A stretch of DNA of 64,000 bases, from NCBI GenBank assembly GCA_963765285.1, contig CAVXVR010000006.1, positions 372,001-436,000 of the forward strand. Direction: 5' to 3'. The translations under genes were made by a program, and so were the position numbers. Source of the DNA: CAVWZH01 sp963765285 (GTDB lineage: Bacteria; Acidobacteriota; Terriglobia; Terriglobales; Acidobacteriaceae). The notes beneath the pieces are model-generated. The model searched no databases. It was not told the DNA's origin and was given only the letters and a program-made list of their open reading frames with translations. This document shows positions 55,434-63,369 of this stretch, piece by piece; the first letter of the stretch is position 1; each line of letters begins with the position of its first letter.

Positions 55434-56189
55434 CTATCCAGTCACTGCCCAGCCAGCGTCCGCCCGAATCACCTCGCCAGTGATGGGAATAGATTCGTCA
55501 CTGAGCAGAAAGAGCGCGATGCGCGCGACTTCCTCGGCTTCGACGAAATCTCCCTTCAAGGGCTGTTTGTGCGTGAGGTAAGCACGGATCTTCTCGTTCG
55601 ACTGGGCGCGCGCGCTCATGGGAGTGCGAACCAGCCCTGGGGCAAGCACATTGATACGAATCCCGTAGGGCGCATAGTACCCCGCCGCAGACAGGCTCAA
55701 AGACTCGACCGCGCCTTTGCTGGCGGCGTAAGCGTGCGTGGCAAAAAATTCCCGCTCAGGAAAACGGGCGAGCACGCTGCCGGTGTTCAGAATCGTGCCT
55801 TTGCGGGATTCGCCCATCCAGTGGCGAAGCACCTCCCGGCAGACATAAAACGTCCCTGCCGCGTGGATATTCATTAAAGCCTGCCACGCTTCCGAGGTGC
55901 ATTCATGCAGAGGGCCGTCACCCAGCGAGCGCCCACTGATGCCGGCGACGTTAAATACGGCATCGACTCCTCCGTGCTTTTGAATGCAAGCCGTCACGGC
56001 CCGTTGCACCGCTTGGTAATCGGCCACATCCGCCACTGCGTAAGCCGAACCGGGAATCTGGGCGCAAAGCTCTTTGCACTCAGCTTCGCGGTTTCCGAGA
56101 ACAAAAATTTGCTTTCCGTGGCTCGCCGCCAAGCGAGCCGTGGCCGCGGCAATTCCCGAGGACCCGGTGATCAGCAGCGTCTGCGTCAT
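55434..56189 (-). CDS. SDR-family oxidoreductase
   Basis: About 251 residues from ATG 56189; a longer frame overlaps the SIS gene and was rejected. Classical short-chain dehydrogenase features are visible: LLITGSSGIAAATARLA for NAD(P) binding, the NVAGISG stretch, a catalytic Ser in GTILNTGSV, and YAASK with the catalytic Tyr and Lys. The tail ITGEVIRADAGWAVTG is typical. It starts 13 bases after the SIS gene stop, so both are translated from one mRNA. I infer a sugar or sugar-acid dehydrogenase role in the same module as the ROK kinase and phosphotriesterase-like enzyme. Confidence 0.92.
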   Translation of the reverse strand: MTQTLLITGSSGIAAATARLAASHGKQIFVLGNREAECKELCAQIPGSAYAVADVADYQAVQRAVTACIQKHGGVDAVFNVAGISGRSLGDGPLHECTSEAWQALMNIHAAGTFYVCREVLRHWMGESRKGTILNTGSVLARFPEREFFATHAYAASKGAVESLSLSAAGYYAPYGIRINVLAPGLVRTPMSARAQSNEKIRAYLTHKQPLKGDFVEAEEVARIALFLLSDESIPITGEVIRADAGWAVTG

Positions 56190-56202
56190 TAGGAACTGGA
56201 AG

Positions 56203-56997
56203 TCATTCGTAGAGATGCCGGAGACTTCTTCGATAGGCCTCGTAAAACTCGTCGAGTTGCTCCTCGGCACTCTGGTTTCCGACAAACTGGTGACTGGGCA
56301 GCAACACAGGTTTGTGCCCTTTTTCCAGCAGGAGGCGCGCCGTTTCACAGCGCAGCATGTTGATGATCATCGCTCCCGTCAATGTCGAGGCTGGTCCGGT
56401 ACGCCAGTCCAGTCCTTCCAACTCCACGACACAATCCCCCGGCGGGCATTCGTTGTCGATGATGATATCGGCAAAGTCGATCAGTTTCTTGCCGGAAGAA
56501 TGCGCTGGCTTGGACTGTTCGCAATGGGCCCGCGACACAATCGCGATGACCGGCAATCCGCGCTGTTGCGCCCCGCGAGCCATTTCCACCGGAACAGGGC
56601 GGATCCCGCTGGTTGAAATCACGATGAAGGCATCATGCGGGCCAAACTTGAAGCCGTTCAGAATCTGCTCGGCGTAGCCCTCGTATTTTTCCAGATAAAG
56701 CGGAGGGCGAAGTCCGTTCGTGCCTACGATCGCCGAATGATTGGAGAGAGACTGCTCCACCAGCGCGACGAACCCGACGAAGCATCCCTGGCGCGGAGTC
56801 ATTTCTTCGCACATCATGCGGGAGTGTCCGCAGCCAAAAAGAAACACCAGACCGCCCTGCGCGATGCGGTCTGCACACAGTTGAGCTGCCTTCTGGATCG
56901 GGCCGAGCTGGGTGGTTTTCAGCCGATTGAGTAACTCAATCGTGGAGTCAAAGTAGGAAACGGCCGCGTTGTCCGTGCGCCTGCTCTTTTCAGACAT
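56203..56997 (-). CDS. SIS-domain protein (UPF0309-like)
   Basis: About 264 residues from ATG 56997. The SIS (sugar isomerase) fold is shown by GGLVFLFGCGHSRMMCEEM, the phosphosugar-binding loop AFIVISTSGIRPVPVEMA, and LPVIAIVSRAHC. The overall pattern, including DNECPPGDCVVEL and TGPASTLTGAMIINML, fits the UPF0309 group rather than GlmS or MurQ. It would bind a phosphorylated sugar, perhaps an amino sugar, and isomerise it or sense it. The gene is divergent from the ROK kinase gene with only 49 bases between start codons. Confidence 0.88.
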   Translation of the reverse strand: MSEKSRRTDNAAVSYFDSTIELLNRLKTTQLGPIQKAAQLCADRIAQGGLVFLFGCGHSRMMCEEMTPRQGCFVGFVALVEQSLSNHSAIVGTNGLRPPLYLEKYEGYAEQILNGFKFGPHDAFIVISTSGIRPVPVEMARGAQQRGLPVIAIVSRAHCEQSKPAHSSGKKLIDFADIIIDNECPPGDCVVELEGLDWRTGPASTLTGAMIINMLRCETARLLLEKGHKPVLLPSHQFVGNQSAEEQLDEFYEAYRRSLRHLYE

Positions 56998-57046
56998 GGG
57001 TTTCGTCCAGTCATTATGCACACCGATGCTACAATGCCGCAAATCA

Positions 57047-58048
57047 ATGGCTGCAGGTTCAAAGAAGCGCAAATCCTCGTCATCTCAGAACCTTCCCGAA
57101 GGCGTCTACGCCATTGGTTTGGATATCGGCGGCACCAACCTCAAGGGCGGCTTGGTCGATGAAACCGGGAAACTCCGAAGATCGCTCTCAGAAGCCACGC
57201 CTCGTTCCGTCGAAGGTTTCAAGAAACTGGCGCACTCGTTCTTCCTCGAGCTCGGTTCTGGAGTTTCGATTCGAGCTGTCGGCATAGGTTGCAAAGGCGT
57301 CGTGGATGTGAAGACCACCCTGCTGGTGCGTTCCCCCGGCGACCTTCACCATCTCGAAGGGCATTCCTTACGGGATCTGGTGAGCACCGGCGCCGCCGGC
57401 AAGTCGGTGTACGCCGATAACGACGCGCGCACTGCCCTCATCGCCGAGTGGCTTTGGGGCGCGGCCAAAGGATGCGAAAACGTGCTGATGCTCACCCTGG
57501 GCACCGGCGTGGGCGGCGCCATGCTGATGCAAGGCCAGATCATGCGCGGTGCACACGGTGTGGCTGGGCACGTGGGTCACATGACGATCGATCCACACGG
57601 GCCGATGTGCATCTGCGGAAACTACGGTTGTCTGGAGACGGTCTTCTCGGCGCGCGCCATTGAGGCACAGGCATTTTCCGCCAGGCATCGGCGGGTTTTT
57701 TCCGTGCTCACCGATCGAGCGCAAGCATCGGACTGCGCGCAGGTTTTTCAGGCGGCTCTGGATTCCGATGAAGTTGCGCAGTGGATCATCGACCGCGCCA
57801 CCATGTATCTGGGCGCGGCCATCGCGAGCCTGGTCCATCTGGTGGACCCGGAGTTGATCATTCTGGGCGGACAAATCGCCGAAGCCGGCCCCCAACTGCT
57901 CGATCCGCTCCGCAGGGAACTGCGCAGTCGGACGCGCTTTCTGATTGGCCGCGACTTGCCCATTGTGTTTCCTCGTGTTCCCTCTCACACGGGAGTGATC
58001 GGAGCCGCTGGCCTGGCGCTTTTGGAGACCGGCGCCCTGCGGGCCTGA
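57047..58048 (+). CDS. ROK-family sugar kinase
   Basis: About 333 residues from ATG 57047. The ATP-binding motif GLDIGGTNLKGG is at 24-35, the catalytic Asp126 lies in ADNDART, and GTGVGGA forms the phosphate loop. The ROK zinc site is complete: His178 with CICGNYGC (Cys188, 190, 195). There is no N-terminal DNA-binding domain, so it is an enzyme, not a repressor. ROK kinases phosphorylate glucose, ManNAc, allose and related sugars. It is the first gene of a very compact operon: the next start is one base after its stop. The substrate cannot be assigned. Confidence 0.93.
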   Translation: MAAGSKKRKSSSSQNLPEGVYAIGLDIGGTNLKGGLVDETGKLRRSLSEATPRSVEGFKKLAHSFFLELGSGVSIRAVGIGCKGVVDVKTTLLVRSPGDLHHLEGHSLRDLVSTGAAGKSVYADNDARTALIAEWLWGAAKGCENVLMLTLGTGVGGAMLMQGQIMRGAHGVAGHVGHMTIDPHGPMCICGNYGCLETVFSARAIEAQAFSARHRRVFSVLTDRAQASDCAQVFQAALDSDEVAQWIIDRATMYLGAAIASLVHLVDPELIILGGQIAEAGPQLLDPLRRELRSRTRFLIGRDLPIVFPRVPSHTGVIGAAGLALLETGALRA

Positions 58049-58049
58049 T

Positions 58050-59378
58050 ATGGACGTGTTCCCGACCTCAAGCAGTGAGAGCGTTCACTTCGATGTAATC
58101 GTGGCTGGCTCGGGATCGGCGGGAGCCACCGCCGCCATTGCAGCCGCTCGCACGGGAGCAAAGACTCTGCTCGTCGAACGTTTCGGCTTTCTGGGTGGCA
58201 CGAGCACCCTGGTGCTCGACACTTTCTACGGTTTTTACACCCCGGGTTCCCGTTCTCTGAAAGTTGTCGGCGGCATCGCCGACGATGTTGTGAATGGTCT
58301 TCGCGAATACGGGGCCTGCATGGAGCGGCCCAATACCTATGGCGCTGGTACCGGCATTACCTACAATTCGGAATATTTGAAAGTAGTGTGGGACCGATTA
58401 GTGCAGCAGGCAGGCGCTGCCATTTTGCTGTACGCCTGGATACAGGATGCGTCCATTTCCGGGCAAAGAATTCAATCGCTCACCGTCGCCACCAAGCGAG
58501 GCTTACAAAAAGTCGTTGGAAGGTATTTTATCGATGCCACGGGCGATGCTGACTTGTGCCACTTCGCCGGAGTTCCCTGCGAACTGGCGGGCGAGCACGA
58601 ACCCGCCCAAATGCTCACCACTACATTCAAAGTGGCAAATGTTGACGTGCCTGCAAGGAAGAAAGTATCGAAGCAGGAATTCCACCAGCGGATGGCGGCA
58701 GCGGCTGAGTCCGGGCGATTTAGCCTGCCCCGTCGCGAAGGCAGCGATCATGTCACCCCAGTCAAAGGGATGATGGCCACCAACATGACCCGCGTGCAAT
58801 CGTTTGAATCGGCGGACGGCCGATTCCGCAATGCAACCGATCCCGATCTGCTAACGGCGGCAGAAATCGAAGGCCGTCGCCAGGCTCTGGAATATCTGCG
58901 CTTCCTCAAGAGCGAGATACCCGGGTACGCAGAAGCGGATCTCGTCGCTTTCGGAACTCAAATCGGTATTCGGGAGACGCGCCGCGTCCACGGCGAATAC
59001 CGCCTGACACGGGAAGATGTGCTCAGCGCCCGCCAGTTTGACGACCAGATCGGGCTGTGCGGCGCGCCCATCGAAGACCATCACGCAGGTAGCGACACGG
59101 AATGGCAATACCTTCCCGACGGACAATGTGTTGGCATTCCCTTTCGCACGCTTATTCCGCAAAAGGTGGAGAACCTGCTCGTCGCGGGCCGATGCTTCTC
59201 CGCCACCCACGATGCTCACGCCAGTGTTCGCTCCATGGCGCAATGCATGGCCATGGGACAAGCGGCGGGAACGGCGGCGGCGTTGTGCTCGAGCCTGAGC
59301 CGCGTGCCTCGTGAACTGGACTTCCGCCTTCTGCAACAAAATCTCCTCAGCGCCGGAGCAATCTTGTCCACCCCCTAA
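58050..59378 (+). CDS. FAD-dependent oxidoreductase (PF12831-like)
   Basis: 442 residues. The FAD-binding Rossmann motif is VIVAGSGSAGATAAIAAARTG (17-37), with the ribose-binding glutamate in LLVER, and FIDATGDADLCHFAG is the second FAD contact seen in the FAD_oxidored family. The C-terminal LLVAGRCFSATHDAHASVRSMAQCMAMGQAAG closes the FAD site. The family oxidises or reduces small hydroxyl or keto compounds, mostly unassigned. It begins one base after the kinase and ends two bases before the phosphotriesterase-like gene. In that company it may oxidise a sugar or cyclitol to a lactone or ketone. Confidence 0.88.
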   Translation: MDVFPTSSSESVHFDVIVAGSGSAGATAAIAAARTGAKTLLVERFGFLGGTSTLVLDTFYGFYTPGSRSLKVVGGIADDVVNGLREYGACMERPNTYGAGTGITYNSEYLKVVWDRLVQQAGAAILLYAWIQDASISGQRIQSLTVATKRGLQKVVGRYFIDATGDADLCHFAGVPCELAGEHEPAQMLTTTFKVANVDVPARKKVSKQEFHQRMAAAAESGRFSLPRREGSDHVTPVKGMMATNMTRVQSFESADGRFRNATDPDLLTAAEIEGRRQALEYLRFLKSEIPGYAEADLVAFGTQIGIRETRRVHGEYRLTREDVLSARQFDDQIGLCGAPIEDHHAGSDTEWQYLPDGQCVGIPFRTLIPQKVENLLVAGRCFSATHDAHASVRSMAQCMAMGQAAGTAAALCSSLSRVPRELDFRLLQQNLLSAGAILSTP

Positions 59379-59380
59379 CC

Positions 59381-60373
59381 ATGCCCTTCCTGCGCACAGT
59401 TCTCGGCGATATCGAGGCGACTCAGGCCGGCGTCTGCTACGCGCATGAGCACATCATCATCGACCCCAGCTTTACCACGTTCTGTTATCCCGATTTCCTG
59501 CTGGATTCGGTGGAGCGCGCTTGTGTCGATGTAACCGACTTCTACGCCGCCGGCGGCCGTACCCTGGTCGATTCCATGCCCTGCGGCGGCGGACGCAACG
59601 CGGCCAAACTCGCCGAAATATGCCGCCGGACGAACGTGAATATTGTGTGTCCCACTGGTCTTCATTTGGCGAAGTACTATGCGCCGGGACATTGGGGTGA
59701 ACGGTTCAATGTGGAACAGCTGGCAAATCTGTTCATTGCCGATATCGAGCAGGGCATCGACGCCGCCGATTACAACGGTCCGGAAGTTGTACGTACGCCG
59801 TACAAGGCCGGCGTGATCAAAGTCGCCACAGGCAAGCATGCTCCGAACCCGCATGAACACAAGGTGATCGAAGCCGCAGCCATGGCGCATCACCAGAGCG
59901 GAGCGCCACTGCTCACCCACACCGAGCAAGGCACGGGCGCGCTGGAGCAGGTCCGGCTCTTCCAGCAATTCGCCGTGCCGCTCGATCATGTTGTCATCTC
60001 GCACACCGATCGCGCACCGGACCCCGCCTACCACAAAGAAATTCTTTCGACCGGCGTGCTTCTGGAGTACGATTCGGCGTTTCGCTGGGGGCCGGAAGCA
60101 GGCAATCCCACGTTGGATCTGGTCGTCGCCATGACCGCCGAAGGCTTCGGGAAGCAGATCGTTCTCGGAATGGACGCGGCCCGCCGAAAATATTGGAAAG
60201 CCTACGACGGAACTCCCGGGCTGGCGTTTCTGCTGCGCGAATTTGTTCCACGGTTGCAGCAGGCCGGTTTGAGCAGCACAGACATTGAGAACATTTTCGT
60301 AAACAATCCTGCCCGCTGTTACGCGTTCGCTTCCACTCAAGCCAGCAAAAGGACTGGCGCACCCCATGCCTGA
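59381..60373 (+). CDS. Phosphotriesterase-family metal-dependent hydrolase
   Basis: 330 residues of the amidohydrolase-superfamily phosphotriesterase group. All six expected metal ligands are present: His22 and His24 (AHEH), Lys147 (GVIKVA, carbamylated in the family), His180 (LLTHTE), His208 (VISHTD) and Asp265 (GMDAARR). Natural members are mostly lactonases or hydrolases of sugar esters, not pesticide esterases. Placement right after an FAD oxidoreductase suggests it opens the lactone that enzyme makes. It overlaps the transporter gene by eight bases. Specificity is unknown. Confidence 0.9.
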   Translation: MPFLRTVLGDIEATQAGVCYAHEHIIIDPSFTTFCYPDFLLDSVERACVDVTDFYAAGGRTLVDSMPCGGGRNAAKLAEICRRTNVNIVCPTGLHLAKYYAPGHWGERFNVEQLANLFIADIEQGIDAADYNGPEVVRTPYKAGVIKVATGKHAPNPHEHKVIEAAAMAHHQSGAPLLTHTEQGTGALEQVRLFQQFAVPLDHVVISHTDRAPDPAYHKEILSTGVLLEYDSAFRWGPEAGNPTLDLVVAMTAEGFGKQIVLGMDAARRKYWKAYDGTPGLAFLLREFVPRLQQAGLSSTDIENIFVNNPARCYAFASTQASKRTGAPHA

Positions 60374-61382
60374 AGCCACTGTGGGCCTGCTCATGATCCT
60401 TCTTGCCGGCGCGATGAACGGAAGTTTTGCCGTTCCCATGAAACTCACCCAGCGCTGGGCATGGGAAAACACCTGGCTGATGTGGACAATCTACGGCCTG
60501 TTCGTCTTCCCGCCGGTGCTGACCTTCATGACGATCCCGAACATCGCGGCGGTGTATCGGGAGGCTGGACCCGGCGCAGTAGCGGCGGTCACGGCCTGCG
60601 GCGCAGGATGGGGCATTTCGGTGATCTTTATCGGCCTGGCGGTTGAGGCTGTCGGCGTAGCCGTTTCTTTTTCCATCATGCTCGGCCTTTCCGCGGCGCT
60701 CGGCAGCCTGGTGCCTTTGATTTTCCTTCACTCTGACAAGATCGCGACTCCGGCGGGTATGACTGTGTTGGCGGGTCTAGCCCTGGTATTGCTCGGAGTG
60801 ACCATATGTGCCGTCGCCGGGAAACAAAGGGAAACGGCGCTGGGAGCGGGTGTGCCGGGCAAACCGTCGATCGCCAAAGGCCTGACGTTTTGCGTATTGG
60901 GCGGAATTGGTTCCGGCCTGGTGAATCTCGGTTTAGCCTTCGGCGGTCCGATCTTCAAAGCAGCCGAAGGTCACGGCGCATCCCGTGTCTGGAGCCCGAA
61001 CGCCGCATGGCTTCCGCTCATGCTGGCGGGGGGCATTCCAAGTCTCATCTATTGCAGCTACCTGATACGCAAGAACCACAATGCCAGCCGCTTCAGAGCG
61101 CCAGAAACATCCACGTATTGGTTGATCACTGCGTTCATGGCATTCCTCTGGTTCGGGAGCACCATTCTTTATGGTGCTGCCGCCACTAAACTAGGCCAGT
61201 TGGGCACGGTGCTGGGCTGGCCGCTCTTTATGTCGGTTATCGTCATCACCGCCGCCGTCTGGGGCATGATTACCGGAGAATGGCGTGGCAGCGGCAACAA
61301 ACCGCGGATCGTAATGGCAAGCGGTGTGACTGTTCTGGTGATCGCAATTTTCGTCCTGTCGTTTGCCGGGCGGCAAGTTTAG
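60366..61382 (+). CDS. RhaT-like sugar/proton symporter
   Basis: 338 residues with about ten membrane helices. The N-terminus LLMILLAGAMNGSFAVPMKLTQRWAWENTW closely follows the L-rhamnose/proton symporter RhaT pattern, as does the later GLVNLGLAFGGPIFKAAEGHG and WGMITGEWRGSG. It imports a neutral sugar, probably rhamnose-like, through the inner membrane. It is the last gene of the ROK-FAD-phosphotriesterase operon and overlaps the preceding gene. This makes the cluster self-contained: import, oxidation, hydrolysis and phosphorylation. RhaT relatives also move other sugars, so rhamnose itself is not implied. Confidence 0.88.
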   Translation: MPEATVGLLMILLAGAMNGSFAVPMKLTQRWAWENTWLMWTIYGLFVFPPVLTFMTIPNIAAVYREAGPGAVAAVTACGAGWGISVIFIGLAVEAVGVAVSFSIMLGLSAALGSLVPLIFLHSDKIATPAGMTVLAGLALVLLGVTICAVAGKQRETALGAGVPGKPSIAKGLTFCVLGGIGSGLVNLGLAFGGPIFKAAEGHGASRVWSPNAAWLPLMLAGGIPSLIYCSYLIRKNHNASRFRAPETSTYWLITAFMAFLWFGSTILYGAAATKLGQLGTVLGWPLFMSVIVITAAVWGMITGEWRGSGNKPRIVMASGVTVLVIAIFVLSFAGRQV

Positions 61383-61540
61383 CCCCAACCCGCTCCCGAG
61401 CGTGCCCCAAGTCCCCTGCCCTGCTTCGGCCACCGGGTAACATGTACTTCTGGCCTCTTTCCCTTGCTTCCCCTTCCGTGAGACAAAGAGTGTAAGCCCG
61501 CCGCTTCGGTGTCCATAATCTGTTAAGTCGAGGTTGTCTC

Positions 61541-62668
61541 GTGCCCCTCCTTAGATATTCCTGCGCGAAATTCTTGTTACCGTTAATTGCAGGTATGCTT
61601 TGCCTTCTGGGCTGTGGAAGCAGTTCGCAGCCCTCCAGCCCGCAGGGCAGTTTTGCCGGCGCCCCCTCGGGCCCGACAACTACAACAACCACGACAACAA
61701 CGACAACCTCCAGCCCAGCCGCGGCAAACACTCTCGCGCGGGTCACGCTCGCTCCCAGTGCCGTAGTCGGTGGCGCGTCATCGAAAGCGACGGTTGTGCT
61801 TACCAAGGCGGCCCCCGCGGGTGGCGCTAAAGTCTCGCTCAAAAGCGCCGTGCCCAGCATCGCCAAGCTTCCGGCGAGCGTGACTGTCGCGCAGGGTAAG
61901 ACCACAGCGACGGCTTCGATCACGACTTCTCCCGTAAACTCCGGCGCGGCGGTGGCGATCACCGCGACCTACAACAGCTCGGTGGCGGGAGCGAACCTGA
62001 TTATCACCCCGCCCACGACGCCTTCCGGATTCACCATCTCCGCCAGTCCCAGCACGCTGAGCCTGGCGCCGGGCTCTTCAGGTTCGGCTCAATTCATAAC
62101 CAATGTGACGGGAAGTTTCGACAATCCGCTGCTGCTTACCGTGGCCAGCGATCCTTCAGGAATCTCAGCCAGCTTAGCTCCCGCCGTGATCGCGCCACCG
62201 GGTTCAGGTACGTCTCAACTGCAACTCACCGTCGCCGACAACGTGGCAGCAGGGAATTATTCCATCCAGGTGAACGCCACCGACGGCACGACCACGCACG
62301 TCGCTACTCTGCAAATCACCGTCGGCAGCGGATCCGGTTCCGGGGGCGGAGGCGGTTCGGGAGGCTCCGGTGGCCCCGTCGGCACGCTGCACGGCTGCTG
62401 GTATCACGCCAATGGCAACAAGTACCAAGGGGTCAAGTTCTCCATGAATTCCGCGGCCACCGTGGACTTCAACGCCACCCTCTATTTTGGCGCGACCTGC
62501 AGCCAGTGGGCCGACCAGTTCGGCTTTGGCCAACCTCTCAACCTGGGTGGCTTCGGCTACATCTTCTGGTTCAGCGACTTCAAAAACCAGACTGGCACAT
62601 CGGCCATCTGGATGGTGGGCAATCAGACTTCGCAATGCGTGGATTATTCGACTGCTCCTGATTGCTAG
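61541..62668 (+). CDS. Low-complexity surface lipoprotein with Ig-like regions
   Basis: 375 residues, GTG start. Signal peptide with lipobox-like LLGCG (Cys about residue 25), so probably a lipoprotein. A run of eleven threonines follows (about residues 46-57), then beta-sandwich Ig-like regions (STLSLAPGSSGSAQFITNVTGS and similar). A glycine-serine linker (GSGSGSGGGGGSGGSGG) joins them to a C-terminal domain with Trp and three Cys (GCWYHANGN, TCSQWADQ, QCVDYSTAPDC). The tail domain may be a small disulphide-stabilised binding module. Function unknown. It has no close neighbours in an operon. Confidence 0.82.
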   Translation: MPLLRYSCAKFLLPLIAGMLCLLGCGSSSQPSSPQGSFAGAPSGPTTTTTTTTTTTSSPAAANTLARVTLAPSAVVGGASSKATVVLTKAAPAGGAKVSLKSAVPSIAKLPASVTVAQGKTTATASITTSPVNSGAAVAITATYNSSVAGANLIITPPTTPSGFTISASPSTLSLAPGSSGSAQFITNVTGSFDNPLLLTVASDPSGISASLAPAVIAPPGSGTSQLQLTVADNVAAGNYSIQVNATDGTTTHVATLQITVGSGSGSGGGGGSGGSGGPVGTLHGCWYHANGNKYQGVKFSMNSAATVDFNATLYFGATCSQWADQFGFGQPLNLGGFGYIFWFSDFKNQTGTSAIWMVGNQTSQCVDYSTAPDC

Positions 62669-62813
62669 GGTCCTACGCCGGCCTCAATTCGTGCCTCCAC
62701 AGCGGGACTCAGCCCGCTCTATGTCGATCTTTGTACGGCGATAACTCGCCGCAATTTTGCCTCGAGTCCGCTCCATATATTCTCCGAAGAAATCCAAGAG
62801 TCTACACCAAGTA

Positions 62814-62837
62814 CGGTTATACTTTGCAAGATAACGT
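62814..62837. promoter_or_regulatory. Inverted repeat resembling a ModE operator
   Basis: GTTAT and ATAAC (62816-62820, 62831-62835) are separated by ten bases, with CG and GT flanks. Spacing and AT-rich arms recall ModE sites in front of molybdate transport genes. A TATACT box (62818-62823) sits inside it, so binding would block a promoter. It is 62 bases before the first gene of the unit that contains modA. Confidence 0.45.
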
Positions 62838-62898
62838 GGTTTTGTTTGGATTTCACAAATCGCCGCCAAAATCATCTTTAGTCTTCCTGGGTTTCGAT

Positions 62899-63369
62899 AT
62901 GAAACATCGTCTCCCCTTCGCGGTTTCGCTCCTCATCCTGATGCTGGACGCCGCGCTCGCCCAGTCTCAGCAGCTCGCGATTCAAACTGAGGTCGGGAAG
63001 CAAACGCTGTTGCAACGCACTGATCTCGAAGCCCTGCCGCACGTCAAAGTAACGGCCGGCGATTCGACCTTCGAAGGTGTTGCCCTCAGAACCGTGTTAG
63101 AGAAAGCAGGAGTTGACCTCGCGAACCTCAAGGGAAAGCGTCTCGCTTCATGCCTGCTGGTAGAAGCCGCTGACGGCTATCGGGTTGTGTTCGCCCTCCC
63201 CGAACTCGACCCGGCATTTACTGACAAGCAGGTCCTTCTGGCCTTCCTGAGAGACGGCAAGCCCCTGGATGAAAAGGAAGGGCCATACCGCATCCTGGTC
63301 CCGGACGAGAAAAAGATGGCCCGATGGGTGAGGCAGGTCACAAAATTAAGGATTGTGGAGATACAGTGA
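62899..63369 (+). CDS. Small exported molybdopterin-oxidoreductase-like protein
   Basis: About 156 residues from ATG 62899, chosen because it starts a signal peptide (PFAVSLLILMLDAALAQ); the longer frame runs through the regulatory region. The mature protein resembles the stand-alone oxidoreductase molybdopterin-binding fold: TLLQRTDLEALPHVKVT, FEGVALRTVLEKAGVD, GKRLASCLLVEAADGYRVVFALPELDP, and GPYRILVPDEKKMARWVRQVTKLRIVEI. These small versions are periplasmic and may bind a pterin or molybdate. It overlaps modA by four bases (GTGA), so the two are coupled. Confidence 0.82.
   Translation: MKHRLPFAVSLLILMLDAALAQSQQLAIQTEVGKQTLLQRTDLEALPHVKVTAGDSTFEGVALRTVLEKAGVDLANLKGKRLASCLLVEAADGYRVVFALPELDPAFTDKQVLLAFLRDGKPLDEKEGPYRILVPDEKKMARWVRQVTKLRIVEIQ

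Noticed and set aside
61680..61722. Thr-codon run as a CRISPR or tandem-repeat array
   Set aside because: It is a 40-base ACN tract inside a good reading frame, with no spacers or longer repeat unit.
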